From assembly GCA_019358835.1 (NCBI GenBank), contig JAHHIH010000006.1, positions 94,813 to 158,812 of the forward strand: DNA of 64,000 bases. The letters are read 5' to 3'. Under the pieces are notes generated by a model. That model made no database searches and had not been told where the DNA came from. It saw nothing but the letters and a program-made list of their open reading frames with translations. Below are positions 54,024-63,579 of this stretch, piece by piece. The position numbers were made by a program, and so were the translations under genes. The DNA is from Tildeniella torsiva UHER 1998/13D. Lineage in GTDB: Bacteria > Cyanobacteriota > Cyanobacteriia > Phormidesmidales > Phormidesmidaceae. The first letter of the stretch is position 1; the number at the start of each line of letters is the position of its first letter.

Positions 54024-54274
54024 TACCGCTCGACGCTAGAGCTAAATACGGGCTCGACCCGAATCGCGCTGATTCGGGACGGACGAATGACCATATATTC
54101 GCCGGGGTTGACCTTGGGCAGGGGCACCGTAATGAACTCGTCGGAGGTGGCCTTGGGCATCAGTTCGCCGCTGTACCACTTTTGAAAATCTTGAATGGAA
54201 GAAAAGCGTACCTCTTCGTGGTGGCCGCCATCAAACAGCATGTGAATGACGTACTCACTGGGCGTTCTTGGCAT
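54020..54274 (-). CDS. Small conserved protein of unknown function upstream of mltA
   Basis: An 84-residue soluble protein: VIHMLFDGGHHEEVRFSSIQDFQKWYSGEL, then FITVPLPKVNPGEYMVIRPSRISAIRVEPVF. The strand-rich second half looks like a small beta barrel. It has no catalytic motif. Its stop overlaps the mltA start by four bases, indicating one transcript. Similar short proteins are conserved in cyanobacteria, in my recollection without a function. Confidence 0.7.
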   Translation of the reverse strand: MPRTPSEYVIHMLFDGGHHEEVRFSSIQDFQKWYSGELMPKATSDEFITVPLPKVNPGEYMVIRPSRISAIRVEPVFSSSVERY

Positions 54275-54406
54275 AGGAAATTGCGATCCTTCAGTTCACC
54301 GCCCTTATTATGGGCTGTTTGGCTATAAAAACTACCATTCTCCCCTGGGGAATTTTCGCCCCGCAGTCCAGACTTGCCCCCATCTGGACTAAAGCAGGGA
54401 TTGGGT

Positions 54407-55315
54407 TTAGGGAATTGGGGTAGTTTCGAGCAGGTCAGCCACCAGTCGCTGGGGCTGGTGGTGCCCAGCCGGAATCAGCCGGTGGGCCATCACGTGGGGC
54501 GCGAGCTGCTTAACATCGTCGGGAATTGCGTAGCTCCGTCCTTCTAAATAGGCGAGGGCCTGAACTGCCCGATGAAAGGCCACCGACCCGCGCGGGCTGA
54601 CCCCCAGGGTAATGTCGCTGTGGGTGCGAGTAACCCTTACCAGATCGAGAATATAGCGCTGTAGCGAGTCTTCCACCTTCACCCGAGAGCATTCAGCCCG
54701 CAGAGCCATCACCTCATCTAAGGTGATACAGGGCTGAATATCGTGGGGAGACGCGCCGCCCCCGAGCCGCTGGAGCATGCTCAACTCTTCATTTTCTGTA
54801 GGGTAGCCCAGGCTAAAGGAGAGGGCAAAGCGATCCATCTGGGCTTCGGGCAGGGGAAAGGTACCCTGGTACTCCACTGGGTTTTGAGTTGCAATCACAA
54901 AAAATGGAGCGGGCACTGGGCGCGATCGCCCGTCGAGAGTCACCTGGTGCTCTTCCATCACCTCCAGCAGCGCCGACTGGGTACGGGGAGTGGCTCGGTT
55001 AATTTCATCGGCTAGCAGAATATTGGCAAAGACCGGCCCCGGCATAAACTGAAACTCGCCACTGCTGGGGTTCCAGATATTGGTGCCGGTGACATCAGTG
55101 GGTAGCAGGTCGGGGGTACACTGAATGCGCTGAAAGACACCGTCGATGCAGCGAGCCAGAGACTTAGCCAGCAGGGTCTTGCCTACCCCCGGCACATCTT
55201 CCAACAGAGCGTGCCCGCCAGAAAACAGCGCCACCAGCACCAATCGAATGGAATCTGATTTGCCAACGATAGTTTTGTCTAGGTTTTGAACTAGCGTCTC
55301 AATCCGCTCGCGCAT
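54407..55315 (-). CDS. MoxR-family AAA+ ATPase
   Basis: A 302-residue protein. The Walker A loop is EDVPGVGKTLLAKSL, Walker B LADEINRATPRTQSALLEVMEEHQV, sensor 1 ATQNPVEYQGTFPLPEAQMDRF, and the C-terminal lid SPRGSVAFHRAVQALAYLEGR is complete. MoxR proteins act as chaperones that activate metal-cofactor or von Willebrand-factor proteins, usually encoded next to a DUF58 protein. No DUF58 gene is visible here. The start ATG at 55315 gives the family length. Confidence 0.93.
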   Translation of the reverse strand: MRERIETLVQNLDKTIVGKSDSIRLVLVALFSGGHALLEDVPGVGKTLLAKSLARCIDGVFQRIQCTPDLLPTDVTGTNIWNPSSGEFQFMPGPVFANILLADEINRATPRTQSALLEVMEEHQVTLDGRSRPVPAPFFVIATQNPVEYQGTFPLPEAQMDRFALSFSLGYPTENEELSMLQRLGGGASPHDIQPCITLDEVMALRAECSRVKVEDSLQRYILDLVRVTRTHSDITLGVSPRGSVAFHRAVQALAYLEGRSYAIPDDVKQLAPHVMAHRLIPAGHHQPQRLVADLLETTPIP

Positions 55316-55454
55316 TCTGGTGACCCCTGCTATGCCAAGTGCAGCGTGGGCCTGCGATTTTCCCGCAGAAAACCCTGCAAATCTGCACTTGGGTTGATAT
55401 CTATAGATTTATGATGCCCCGATTGGCTTCAAACTGCCTACCGGCGATGGTCAA

Positions 55455-56516
55455 TCACCCTGGGTAGGGCGATCGCGCCAGTTCTCCTAATGCTTGTTGA
55501 CAGTCGCGCTGAATTTGGGCCTTGAGGTCGTCGAGGCCACCAAATTTTTGCTCAGGCCGCAGAAAACTGTGCAGGGAGACCTCCAGGGTTCTGCCATACA
55601 GATCGCCCTCCCAGTTCAGCAAATGCACTTCCACAGTAAGGGATATGCCCTTCACCGTTGGCCTCGTGCCTAGGTTCATTACCCCTGGGACAAGGGGATA
55701 CGGCGTTTGGGTCGCCCCATTAACCCACACACTGTACACACCAGTCTGGGGCAGAAATTTCTCGGCTGGCAGACATAGATTCGCGGTGGGGAACCCGATG
55801 GTACGCCCCAGCTGCTGCCCCTGCACCACTCGGCCTACCAGGCTGTAGGGCCGCCCTAGCAGGGCCTTGGCCGTCTCTAAGTCAGTCTTTTCTAACGCCT
55901 GGCGAATGCGGGAGCTGCTGATGCGATCGCTGCCTAGATCCACAAGAGGTGCAATATGCACCTGTACTCCGTGCCGGGCTGCCAAAGCTTTCAGATCGTC
56001 TACGGTGCCCTGGCGTTGCTTGCCAAAGCAAAAGTCTTTGCCCACGCTAATCTGCTGCACCTGGAGATGCTTGACTAGCAGGGTCTCCACAAAATCTTCA
56101 GGGGATAGGTTGGCCAGGGATTGATCAAAGGGCAGCAGCACCAGTTGGCCGATGCCCATGCGGCTAATTTGGGCCGCCTTCTCCGGCAGGGGCGTCAGGA
56201 GCGATCGCGCCCGACCCGAGAAGAATTCCTGCGGGTGGGGAAAGAAGGTCATGACCGTGGGAATCGGGGTCACCCGCGTTTCCCCTGGTTGAACGCTGGG
56301 GATGGCCTGGTTGAGCTGGGCTCTCTGGCGATGGCTCAAGCCTCGCAGGGGCGCTGTCGTTGGCGACATCTCGATATCGGGCGGGTTTTGCCGCTGGGCA
56401 GCCAGCGGTACCACTGAGCGAATGACGGCCTGGTGCCCTAAATGGACACCGTCAAAATTTCCCAGGGCGATCGCCGTTGGGGTAATAGCTGTCGTAAGCG
56501 AAGACGTGATCCACAC
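55455..56516 (-). CDS. ribF: Bifunctional riboflavin kinase / FAD synthetase
   Basis: A 353-residue enzyme making FMN and then FAD. The N-terminal adenylyltransferase domain starts [14 protein letters not shown] and has [18 protein letters not shown] and SRIRQAL. The C-terminal kinase has [20 protein letters not shown] and [14 protein letters not shown]. About 35 extra residues (about 35-70, [18 protein letters not shown]...) separate strand one from the [10 protein letters not shown] motif. Such an insertion is longer than in E. coli RibF, but the flanks remain in frame. The start is GTG at 56516. Confidence 0.94.
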   Translation of the reverse strand: MWITSSLTTAITPTAIALGNFDGVHLGHQAVIRSVVPLAAQRQNPPDIEMSPTTAPLRGLSHRQRAQLNQAIPSVQPGETRVTPIPTVMTFFPHPQEFFSGRARSLLTPLPEKAAQISRMGIGQLVLLPFDQSLANLSPEDFVETLLVKHLQVQQISVGKDFCFGKQRQGTVDDLKALAARHGVQVHIAPLVDLGSDRISSSRIRQALEKTDLETAKALLGRPYSLVGRVVQGQQLGRTIGFPTANLCLPAEKFLPQTGVYSVWVNGATQTPYPLVPGVMNLGTRPTVKGISLTVEVHLLNWEGDLYGRTLEVSLHSFLRPEQKFGGLDDLKAQIQRDCQQALGELARSPYPG

Positions 56517-56625
56517 GCTTTACATTTTTACACAGACTGTTGGGCTCGACCTATCTGGGCAATAACTCCGCAGGTGCAGATTTCGGCTGGTATGCAGCCT
56601 AGGAATAAGCCCTACTCCTAAAGTC

Positions 56626-57516
56626 CTAAATTCCAGTAGCTTTTGACGGTAGAGCTGCATGGGAGGTGGCAGTTAGGTCAATCACCATACCTTCTTTGGC
56701 CACTACAGCGCCAGGGAAGACGGCCTGGGTTTGGGCCGCCACTTGATCCATAAAGTCGTCGTCGTGGGCAGGGTCGTGGTGGAAGATCACTAGAGTTTTG
56801 ACTCCAGCCGCCTTGGCTACCTTCACCGCCTCCTGCCAGGTGGAGTGGCCCCAGCTCACCTTGCTTGATTTGGGGTCGTTGTATTCGTCGTCGGTGTAGG
56901 TGGAGTCGTAAATCATGACGTCGGCATCGCGGGCTAGCCATACGGCGTTGTCATCGAGGCGATCGGGGTAGTGTTCGGTATCAGTAATGTAGGCGGCCAC
57001 CCGATTTTGCCAGGTGACCCGATAGCCCACCGCTTCGCCAGGGTGGTTGAGCAGGGCGTTTTCAATTTTGATGTCGCCCATGTGAAGGGTTTCGCCCACT
57101 TCGATGTCGCAAAACTTGAGGTCGGCCCCCATCACCTGAAGCGGTACTGGAAAGTTGGGGTGCAGCATTTGGTCGTTGAGACGCTGCTCAATGGTGGAGC
57201 CGTTGGGGGCGATCGCACCGTAGATATTGAACCGATTACCCCGAACAAAGGCCGGGACAAAAAAGGGAAACCCCTGAATATGATCCCAGTGGGAATGGGT
57301 AAAGAACATGTTGGCTTCTATGGGCATTTCGGCCAGCAGAGCCAGACCTAGTTCCCGGAGGCCAGTGCCACCGTCAAAAATCAGGCGATGCCCCCCGACC
57401 AACATCTCAACACAGGAAGTATTACCGCCGTAGCGCACCGTAGACGGCCCTGGGCAAGCGATGCTCCCACGCACGCCCCAAAACCGGACTAAAAACTGCT
57501 CAGTAAGCTCAGCCAT
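56626..57516 (-). CDS. Metallo-beta-lactamase-fold hydrolase
   Basis: A 296-residue protein. The metal-binding histidines are in THSHWDHIQG, VRFWGVRGSIACPGPSTVRYGGNTSC is the family opening, and DTEHYPDRLDDN, DSTYTDDEYNDPKS and LVIFHHDPAHDDD supply other ligands. The arrangement is like that of bacterial MBL hydrolases sometimes linked to cyclic-di-nucleotide or RNase Z-type phosphodiesterase activity, so the substrate is open. The ATG at 57516 lies after a GAGAG. It stands alone on the minus strand. Confidence 0.88.
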   Translation of the reverse strand: MAELTEQFLVRFWGVRGSIACPGPSTVRYGGNTSCVEMLVGGHRLIFDGGTGLRELGLALLAEMPIEANMFFTHSHWDHIQGFPFFVPAFVRGNRFNIYGAIAPNGSTIEQRLNDQMLHPNFPVPLQVMGADLKFCDIEVGETLHMGDIKIENALLNHPGEAVGYRVTWQNRVAAYITDTEHYPDRLDDNAVWLARDADVMIYDSTYTDDEYNDPKSSKVSWGHSTWQEAVKVAKAAGVKTLVIFHHDPAHDDDFMDQVAAQTQAVFPGAVVAKEGMVIDLTATSHAALPSKATGI

Positions 57517-57731
57517 GAATCTCTCGGGGATGGGAAAGCATGGAACATCAGGCTAGAAATACAAATGCGCCTTAGGGTAGAGCATCAACCTGAGATTTCC
57601 TTAATAGTAATGAACTCTGATCAAAATGATCAGGGTGGACCAACCACCCTACCTAAAAGACATCAGGGTGTTAGTGCCTGGCTATCCTTAGTTTGCCCTG
57701 CAGCGCAGCGAGATCCCACCGCAGTTCATGT

Positions 57732-58559
57732 TTACTTTGGCAGCAGAGGCCGCCGACCCTGAGCCAAATCTAGCAGATCGCCCACGGCGGTAAGGTTATA
57801 TTGCAGCGGTGTAACCGAAATATAGCGATCGCGAATAGCCTGCACATCGGTGGGTATAGCGGCCAAAGCTTGGGTTAGATCTAGGGGCCAGCCCTGATTG
57901 GGTAAGGGATCCTCGATGTCTTCGATCGCTTCTCCCGCTAGCCAGTAGTAGATTTTGCCTCGGGGGTCAATACGTTTTTCAAACTGGTCGAGGTAGCGGC
58001 GGATGCCTTGGCGGGTAATTTTGGCTCCCTTGATTTCCCTCGCCGCCACCGCTGGCACGTTGACGTTGAGCAGCATAGGGCTCTCTAGGGGAAACCGATC
58101 GCGATCGCCCAGCAGATCGCAAATAAAGTCGGCGGCGGGGGCAAAGCTGCCCTGGGTAAAGCTGGTCAGGCTAACGGCGATCGCCGGGATGCCCTCCATT
58201 ACCCCCTCCATCGCCGCCGACACCGTACCGGAATAGACCACATCGGTGCCCAGGTTAGCGCCGTGGTTAATGCCCGAGACCACAACCTCCGGGGGCGTTG
58301 CCATCAGCGCCCCCAGGGCCAGCTTGACGCAGTCGGCGGGGGTACCAGAGCAGCTCCAGGCCTCAATATCATCCTTAAACACCGACTCGATCATCTCGGC
58401 CCGAATCGGCTTGTGCATGGTGAGCCCGTGGCCCGTGGCCGATCGCTCGCGATCGGGGCACACCACCATGACTCGGTGCCCCGCCGCCGCCAGGGTAGCG
58501 GCAAGGGTGCGCATGCCCAGGGCAAAAATGCCGTCGTCGTTGCTGATGAGAATATTCAT
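57732..58559 (-). CDS. surE: 5'/3'-nucleotidase SurE
   Basis: A 275-residue survival protein. The metal site is seen in [12 protein letters not shown] (D8, D9) with a conserved serine in [25 protein letters not shown] and [24 protein letters not shown]. SurE removes phosphate from nucleoside monophosphates. The ATG at 58559 follows a GGGGGA seven bases upstream. It is divergent from pheS. Slightly shorter at the C-terminus than some. Confidence 0.95.
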   Translation of the reverse strand: MNILISNDDGIFALGMRTLAATLAAAGHRVMVVCPDRERSATGHGLTMHKPIRAEMIESVFKDDIEAWSCSGTPADCVKLALGALMATPPEVVVSGINHGANLGTDVVYSGTVSAAMEGVMEGIPAIAVSLTSFTQGSFAPAADFICDLLGDRDRFPLESPMLLNVNVPAVAAREIKGAKITRQGIRRYLDQFEKRIDPRGKIYYWLAGEAIEDIEDPLPNQGWPLDLTQALAAIPTDVQAIRDRYISVTPLQYNLTAVGDLLDLAQGRRPLLPK

Positions 58560-58677
58560 GACTGTTCCCCCGCCACACTAAAATAGTCAAAGCCCAAAGC
58601 TAGCCTAGAGCGCCAAGGTATCGCCCAGAGCTGGCCGGGTTAGCCTCCCTATATTGTTGTTGCACCATACACCCAGA

Positions 58678-59679
58678 ATGACCGCCGCACCCACCACGCT
58701 CGAAACCGACCTAATGGCCATGAAGGAGGCCGCTAAGGGCGCGATCGCCGCCGCCGCCACCCTAGACGAGCTAGAGCAGCTGCGCATTGGCTACCTGGGC
58801 AAAAAGGGCCAGCTCTCTAAGGTGCTAGGGGGCATGGGCAAACTCTCCGCCGAAGAGCGGCCCCGCATTGGCGCATTGGCTAACGAAGTCAAAGAACTCA
58901 TTCAAACCCAGCTCGATCAGGGCAAAAGTGCCCTAGAATCGGCCCGCATTGAGGCCCAATTGGCCACCGAAACCCTGGATGTCACCATGCCGGGCATCTT
59001 TCAGCCCCAGGGCCGTATCCACCCCATCAATAGCATCATCGATCGCATCGTCGATATCTTTGTGGGCCTGGGCTACACCGTCGCCGATGGCCCCGAAATC
59101 GAAACCGACTACTACAACTTCGAGGCGCTTAACTTTTTGCCCGACCACCCGGCCCGCGATATGCAGGACACCCTGTACCTGCCCAACGGCCATCTGATGC
59201 GTACCCACACATCCAACACCCAGATCCGCTACATGCAGGCCAACGAGCCACCCCTGCGGGCCGTGGCCATTGGTCGTTGCTACCGCCGCGACACGGTAGA
59301 TGCTACCCACGCCGCCGTGTTTCACCAGATTGAGTTCTTCGCCGTGGATACCGACATCACCTTTACCGACCTGCGCGGCACCATCAAAGTCTTTCTAGAA
59401 GCGCTCTACGGCGAGATTCCCGTGCGGTTTCGGCCCAGTTTTTTCCCGTTTACCGAGCCCTCTGCCGAGGTAGACGTAGAGTGGCAGGGCAAATGGCTAG
59501 AGGTACTGGGCTGCGGCATGATTGACCCCAACGTGCTGAAATCCGTGGGCTACGACCCCGAGATTTACAGCGGCTTCGCAGCGGGGCTAGGGGTAGAGCG
59601 CCTAGCCATGGTGCAACACCAAATCGACGACATTCGCCGCCTTTACACCAGCGACCTGCGGTTTTTGCGGCAGTTCTAG
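58678..59679 (+). CDS. pheS: Phenylalanyl-tRNA synthetase alpha subunit
   Basis: A 333-residue class II synthetase subunit carrying the active site. The coiled-coil N-terminus (residues 1-85) is followed by [66 protein letters not shown] (motif 2) and [22 protein letters not shown] (motif 3). I start at the ATG at 58678. A TTG eight codons upstream is open. pheT is not adjacent, as is usual in cyanobacteria. Confidence 0.96.
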   Translation: MTAAPTTLETDLMAMKEAAKGAIAAAATLDELEQLRIGYLGKKGQLSKVLGGMGKLSAEERPRIGALANEVKELIQTQLDQGKSALESARIEAQLATETLDVTMPGIFQPQGRIHPINSIIDRIVDIFVGLGYTVADGPEIETDYYNFEALNFLPDHPARDMQDTLYLPNGHLMRTHTSNTQIRYMQANEPPLRAVAIGRCYRRDTVDATHAAVFHQIEFFAVDTDITFTDLRGTIKVFLEALYGEIPVRFRPSFFPFTEPSAEVDVEWQGKWLEVLGCGMIDPNVLKSVGYDPEIYSGFAAGLGVERLAMVQHQIDDIRRLYTSDLRFLRQF

Positions 59680-60000
59680 ATAACCGCTAAATTGAGGGCA
59701 ATCTAGGGTTAGCTGAGCCAGGAAATAGCCGATTGCTCTTGGGCGAAAAATCCAGCTGCTTGATGGCGGCTCACTATTTCGACTTAGTGACGCTGCTGGA
59801 ATCTAGCGAGTCGCCGCTGTTGGAGGCCTGATCGTTTTATCTGGCCATCGTTTCGCAGAAAGTTCTCCCTAAACAGAACTCCGCCGAATCTCTGTATACA
59901 ATGGACTGTATACAGAGACGTCACGGTTTATGATGGTCTGTAACGTTTTCTGGAGTTAGACGTTTCATCCCTTCACCAAACTCCTCCCCCCTGAGTACCC
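59680..60000. other. Intergenic region, 321 bases, with a palindromic operator candidate
   Basis: It lies between pheS and the carbamoylase gene. Apart from the palindrome at 59889-59918, the sequence has no gene or RNA that I recognise. No -35 or -10 was assigned with confidence. Confidence 0.5.
59889..59918. promoter_or_regulatory. 12-bp-arm palindrome, probable repressor site
   Basis: TCTCTGTATACA and TGTATACAGAGA are exact complements separated by ATGGAC (30 bases in all). The core TGTATACA is a motif frequently bound by GntR-type regulators. It is 82 bases before the carbamoylase ATG, an ordinary operator distance. No regulator gene is beside it. Confidence 0.65.
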
Positions 60001-61239
60001 ATGGCTGTTCTACAAACTCTTAGCATCAATGGCAAGCGCCTCAATCAAAATATCGACGACCTCGCTCAAATCGGGCAGCTCAACAACGGCGGTATTTGTC
60101 GGTTAGCCTTTAGCTCAGAAGATTTTCAAGGACGTGAGTTAGTGCGGCGGTGGATGGTAGAGGCGGGTCTAAGCACCTGTATTGACACCGCTGGCAACCT
60201 AATCGGTCGTCGTAATGGTTGCACCAATGCGCCAGCCATTGCCACCGGCTCCCATATCGACACGGTGCCCTGCGGCGGTAAGTTTGACGGCAACCTCGGG
60301 GTGCTGGCGGGTATTGAAGTGGCTCGCACCCTCCACGAAAACAACATCGCCCTCGACCATCCCTTTGAGGTAATTGTCTTTGCCGACGAAGAAGACACTA
60401 TGATTGGGGGCCGCGCTATGGCCGGTACAGCCTCCCTCAACGCCGCCGACTATCACCGTAAAGATGGTCGCCCTATTGACGAGTGTGTTAATTCAGCAGG
60501 CGGCAATTGGGAGCAGCTTTCCCTGTCTAAGCGCACCCGCGACGACATCTGCGCCTTTGTCGAACTCCACGTCGAACAGGGTGGGGTACTGGAAACTGCT
60601 CAAAAACAAATTGGCGTGGTGCAGGGCATAGTAGGCATGCAGCGCTACCAAATTCACCTTACTGGGCGGCCTAATCACGCTGGCACTACCCCTATGGATC
60701 AGCGTCAGGATGCGCTAGTGGCAGCGGCTCAGGTGGTTTTGGTGGTGAACCGTTTGGGCAAGCGCCCCCCCGCCCAGCAGGTGGCTACGGTAGGGGCACT
60801 GCAAGTGTGGCCCAACGCCGACAATATCGTGCCTGGGCAGGTGCAGTGCAGCATTGACGTGCGCGACCTCAACCAGCACGTGATCAACGATCTAATCGAC
60901 GATTTGAAAGAAGAACTGCGGCTGATTGCCCAGAATACCGACACCAAAATTGAGATTGTGCCCCAGCTCAATGTGGCCCCTAGCCCAGCAGCGGATCATA
61001 TTCAGGCGGTTATTGCTGAGGTGAGCAGCAACCTGGGCCTGAGTCATATGCCCATGCCCAGCCGCGCTGGCCACGATGCCCTCGAAATGGGACGTTTTAC
61101 CGACATGGGCATGATTTTTGTGCCCAGTGAGGGCGGCTTTAGCCACTCTGAGGTGGAGTACACCACCCCTGAGGAGTGCGTCAGTGGGGCCAACGTGCTG
61201 CTAGAAACGGTGCTGCGGCTCGATCGCCACTATCGCTAA
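60001..61239 (+). CDS. M20-family N-carbamoyl-amino-acid hydrolase / ureidoglycolate-type amidase
   Basis: A 412-residue zinc hydrolase of the carbamoylase/allantoate amidohydrolase branch. TGSHIDTVPCGGKFDGNLGVLAGIE, VIVFADEEDTMIGGRAMAG, FVELHVEQGGVLE, LTGRPNHAGTTPMDQRQDALVAAA and PSRAGHDALEMGRF hold the metal ligands and dimerisation loop. Substrates include N-carbamoyl-L-amino acids, ureido compounds and allantoate, so specificity is open. The only other clue is the palindrome before it, implying regulation by substrate or a nitrogen source. The ATG lies 82 bases after that palindrome. Confidence 0.9.
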   Translation: MAVLQTLSINGKRLNQNIDDLAQIGQLNNGGICRLAFSSEDFQGRELVRRWMVEAGLSTCIDTAGNLIGRRNGCTNAPAIATGSHIDTVPCGGKFDGNLGVLAGIEVARTLHENNIALDHPFEVIVFADEEDTMIGGRAMAGTASLNAADYHRKDGRPIDECVNSAGGNWEQLSLSKRTRDDICAFVELHVEQGGVLETAQKQIGVVQGIVGMQRYQIHLTGRPNHAGTTPMDQRQDALVAAAQVVLVVNRLGKRPPAQQVATVGALQVWPNADNIVPGQVQCSIDVRDLNQHVINDLIDDLKEELRLIAQNTDTKIEIVPQLNVAPSPAADHIQAVIAEVSSNLGLSHMPMPSRAGHDALEMGRFTDMGMIFVPSEGGFSHSEVEYTTPEECVSGANVLLETVLRLDRHYR

Positions 61240-61461
61240 ACCCTAGGAATTTGAGTGAAGTCGGTTTCTAGGCTGGCAATCGTCCCATCAATAAGCATTA
61301 TCGGTGCCTGGAACCACAAGGATCCGGGCATTTTTTGGATTGGACTGCGATCGCCCATCCCCTCCAATCCCATAGGCCGAGGATACCCCCTCTCTCAGGA
61401 AACACCAAGGTGATAACGCTATAGTTGAGTGAGTTCTTCTACACAAACTGCAATAATTCCT

Positions 61462-62127
61462 ATGGTTTTCTTCGGTTTAGGCAAAGGCAAAAAGTCAGAG
61501 ATGCCCACTCCTAACGATGCGCTGCCGGGTCGAGCGACAGCAATGCCCGTGCCCGACAAGCACTATGTCAACGGCAACCGTCTAGCTCCTCCCTTCCCTG
61601 CTGGTATGGAGCTGGCTCTCTTTGGTATGGGCTGCTTTTGGGGAGCCGAGCGCAAGTTTTGGCAGCTCAAGGGGGTCTACTCGACCTCGGTTGGCTATGC
61701 CGCTGGCTACACCCCCAACCCCACCTACCAGGAGGTGTGCTCTGGCCTAACCGGCCACAACGAGGTAGTGCAGGTTGTCTTCGACCCAAAGGAAGTCAGC
61801 TATGAGCAAGTTCTAAAAACCTTTTGGGAAAATCACAACCCTACCCAGGGCATGCGCCAGGGCAACGACGTAGGCACCCAATACCGCTCAGGCATCTACG
61901 TGTACTCTGAGGCTCAACGCCAGCTGGCAGAATCCTCTAAGCAAGCCTACCAAGTTGCACTTAATACCGCAGGTTACGGCCCCATCACCACTGAAATTCT
62001 GGAGGCTCCGGAGTACTACTACGCCGAGGACTACCACCAGCAGTATTTGGCCAAAAATCCAGGTGGTTACTGTGGCCTAGGGGGCACCAGTGTGGCTTGC
62101 CCGGTGGGTCTGGCCGTAGAGCGCTAA
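61462..62127 (+). CDS. msrA: Peptide methionine sulfoxide reductase A
   Basis: A 221-residue enzyme that reduces methionine-S-sulfoxide in proteins. The catalytic cysteine is C58 in [35 protein letters not shown] carries family residues and a resolving cysteine (C204), and a further cysteine (C213) lies in VACPVG. About 45 residues precede the catalytic core ([35 protein letters not shown]), longer than in E. coli but typical of cyanobacterial and plant forms. The ATG at 61462 is chosen because homologues begin there; the frame is open eleven codons upstream. A terminator hairpin follows. Confidence 0.95.
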   Translation: MVFFGLGKGKKSEMPTPNDALPGRATAMPVPDKHYVNGNRLAPPFPAGMELALFGMGCFWGAERKFWQLKGVYSTSVGYAAGYTPNPTYQEVCSGLTGHNEVVQVVFDPKEVSYEQVLKTFWENHNPTQGMRQGNDVGTQYRSGIYVYSEAQRQLAESSKQAYQVALNTAGYGPITTEILEAPEYYYAEDYHQQYLAKNPGGYCGLGGTSVACPVGLAVER

Positions 62128-62513
62128 AGCCCTTTAAACGGCCATCTATTAAATTAGCCCTGATCATGTATGCCCAAGAAGACATGATCAGGGCTTTTTC
62201 GGGCAGAATACATTCATCTGACAACACCCAAAACTGGGACACTATCGAATTCACCAACATCTCTCAATGACTGCTGTTTTTGCTTGTCTTAACCAAAGTA
62301 GATGGCGATAAAAACAACTCTAAAAGCGTCACAAAAATCTGTTTCAAGGCATTAACCCTATTTTCTTTTAGGGCAAACTCAAATTCTGATTTTATCAGGA
62401 GCGGCCTTGATGAAGTCTTGATAAATTTCTGAGAAACTCATCCTGGCTACGTTCCCTTGTTCCATAGACTGTATTTCTAGATTTGAGCTTTAGTCGTTAA
62501 TCCCCCCGTTGAT
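62128..62513. other. Intergenic region, 386 bases
   Basis: The msrA terminator occupies 62157-62199. The remaining about 310 bases are AT-richer, with no gene recognised, and likely contain the promoter of the GT2 gene. Confidence 0.45.
62157..62199 (+). terminator. Intrinsic terminator after msrA
   Basis: GCCCTGATCATGT and ACATGATCAGGGC are exact complements around a 12-base loop (62157-62194), followed by TTTTT, about 30 bases after the stop. A textbook rho-independent terminator. Confidence 0.92.
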
Positions 62514-63533
62514 ATGCATCAGATTGGCGTTGTGACTATTGGCCGCAATGAAGGTGAGCGCCTGGTTCGCTGCCTCAAGTCTTTGCAGAACAACGTACCG
62601 TTGGGAAGCCCTATTGTCTACGTAGACTCAGGCTCTACCGACGGCAGTGTGGGGAAGGCTCGCGAGATGGGCATCAACGTTGTTGAGCTCGATATGTCTG
62701 TGCCGTTTACTATGGCGCGGGGTCGCAACACAGGCTTTCAGTACTTGGTCGAGAACTTTCCCCAATTGACCTATGTGCAGTTCATCGACGGCGATTGCGA
62801 ACTGCTGCCTAACTGGATGGCGGCGGCTCTGGCAGCGCTGGAGAGCAACACGGATCTTGCCATTGTCTGTGGACGGCGGCGAGAGCGATTTCCTGAGGTA
62901 TCTCCCTACAATCGTCTGGCTGATATGGAGTGGAACACCCCCGTGGGCGAGACCCGAGCCTGTGGGGGCGATATGCTGGCCCGCGTAGAGGCCATTAAAG
63001 CGGTAGGTGGCTACAACCCTAAGATGATTTGCGGGGAAGAGCCGGAGATGTGTATTCGTCTACGACGGAAGGGCTGGAAAATAGAGCGCATTGACGCCGA
63101 TATGACCCTGCACGATGCCGCAATGACTCGCTTTGGTCAGTGGTGGAAGCGATCGATTCGCGGGGGCTGGGCCGTGGCGGAAGGGAAGGCTATGTACGGT
63201 AAGCCCCCTGAGTCATACATGGTTAAAGAAGATAAAAGTGGCTGGCTGTGGGGGGCGATTGTTCCGATCTTGGCCCTTGGCCTGGCCTGGCCTACGCGCG
63301 GGTTGAGCCTCTTGCTGCTGCTAGGCTACCCAGTTTTAGGATGGAAGATTTATAAATATCGCCGCAGCCAGGGCGACGAACCGGGCAATTCTCAGCTATA
63401 CGCATTTCTCTGTACGGTCTCAAAGCTCCCTCAGGTGATTGGGCAAGGTCGATACTGGCTTAACCGCTGGCGTAATAAACCCGCTACGCTGATTGAGTAC
63501 AAGCCTGTCCCAGTGACGAACCCAGAGGCTTAG
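62514..63533 (+). CDS. Family 2 glycosyltransferase
   Basis: A 339-residue membrane-associated glycosyltransferase. The GT-A fold is seen in IGVVTIGRNEGERLVRCLKSL, IVYVDSGSTDGS and the metal-binding DGDCE (in QFIDGDCELLPNW). The later GEEPEMCIRLRRKGWKIERI matches the catalytic ED-like base region. Two hydrophobic helices near residues 245-280 (LWGAIVPILALGLAW and LSLLLLLGYPVLGWKIY) anchor it. It should add a sugar to a lipid carrier or glycan; the donor is not determinable. The partial GT4-like gene follows 46 bases later, suggesting a polysaccharide cluster continuing beyond the window. Confidence 0.92.
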   Translation: MHQIGVVTIGRNEGERLVRCLKSLQNNVPLGSPIVYVDSGSTDGSVGKAREMGINVVELDMSVPFTMARGRNTGFQYLVENFPQLTYVQFIDGDCELLPNWMAAALAALESNTDLAIVCGRRRERFPEVSPYNRLADMEWNTPVGETRACGGDMLARVEAIKAVGGYNPKMICGEEPEMCIRLRRKGWKIERIDADMTLHDAAMTRFGQWWKRSIRGGWAVAEGKAMYGKPPESYMVKEDKSGWLWGAIVPILALGLAWPTRGLSLLLLLGYPVLGWKIYKYRRSQGDEPGNSQLYAFLCTVSKLPQVIGQGRYWLNRWRNKPATLIEYKPVPVTNPEA

Positions 63534-63579
63534 AAGCTTAATTACCCTCTTATTTTTTACCTATTTTTTATTACTAGTT

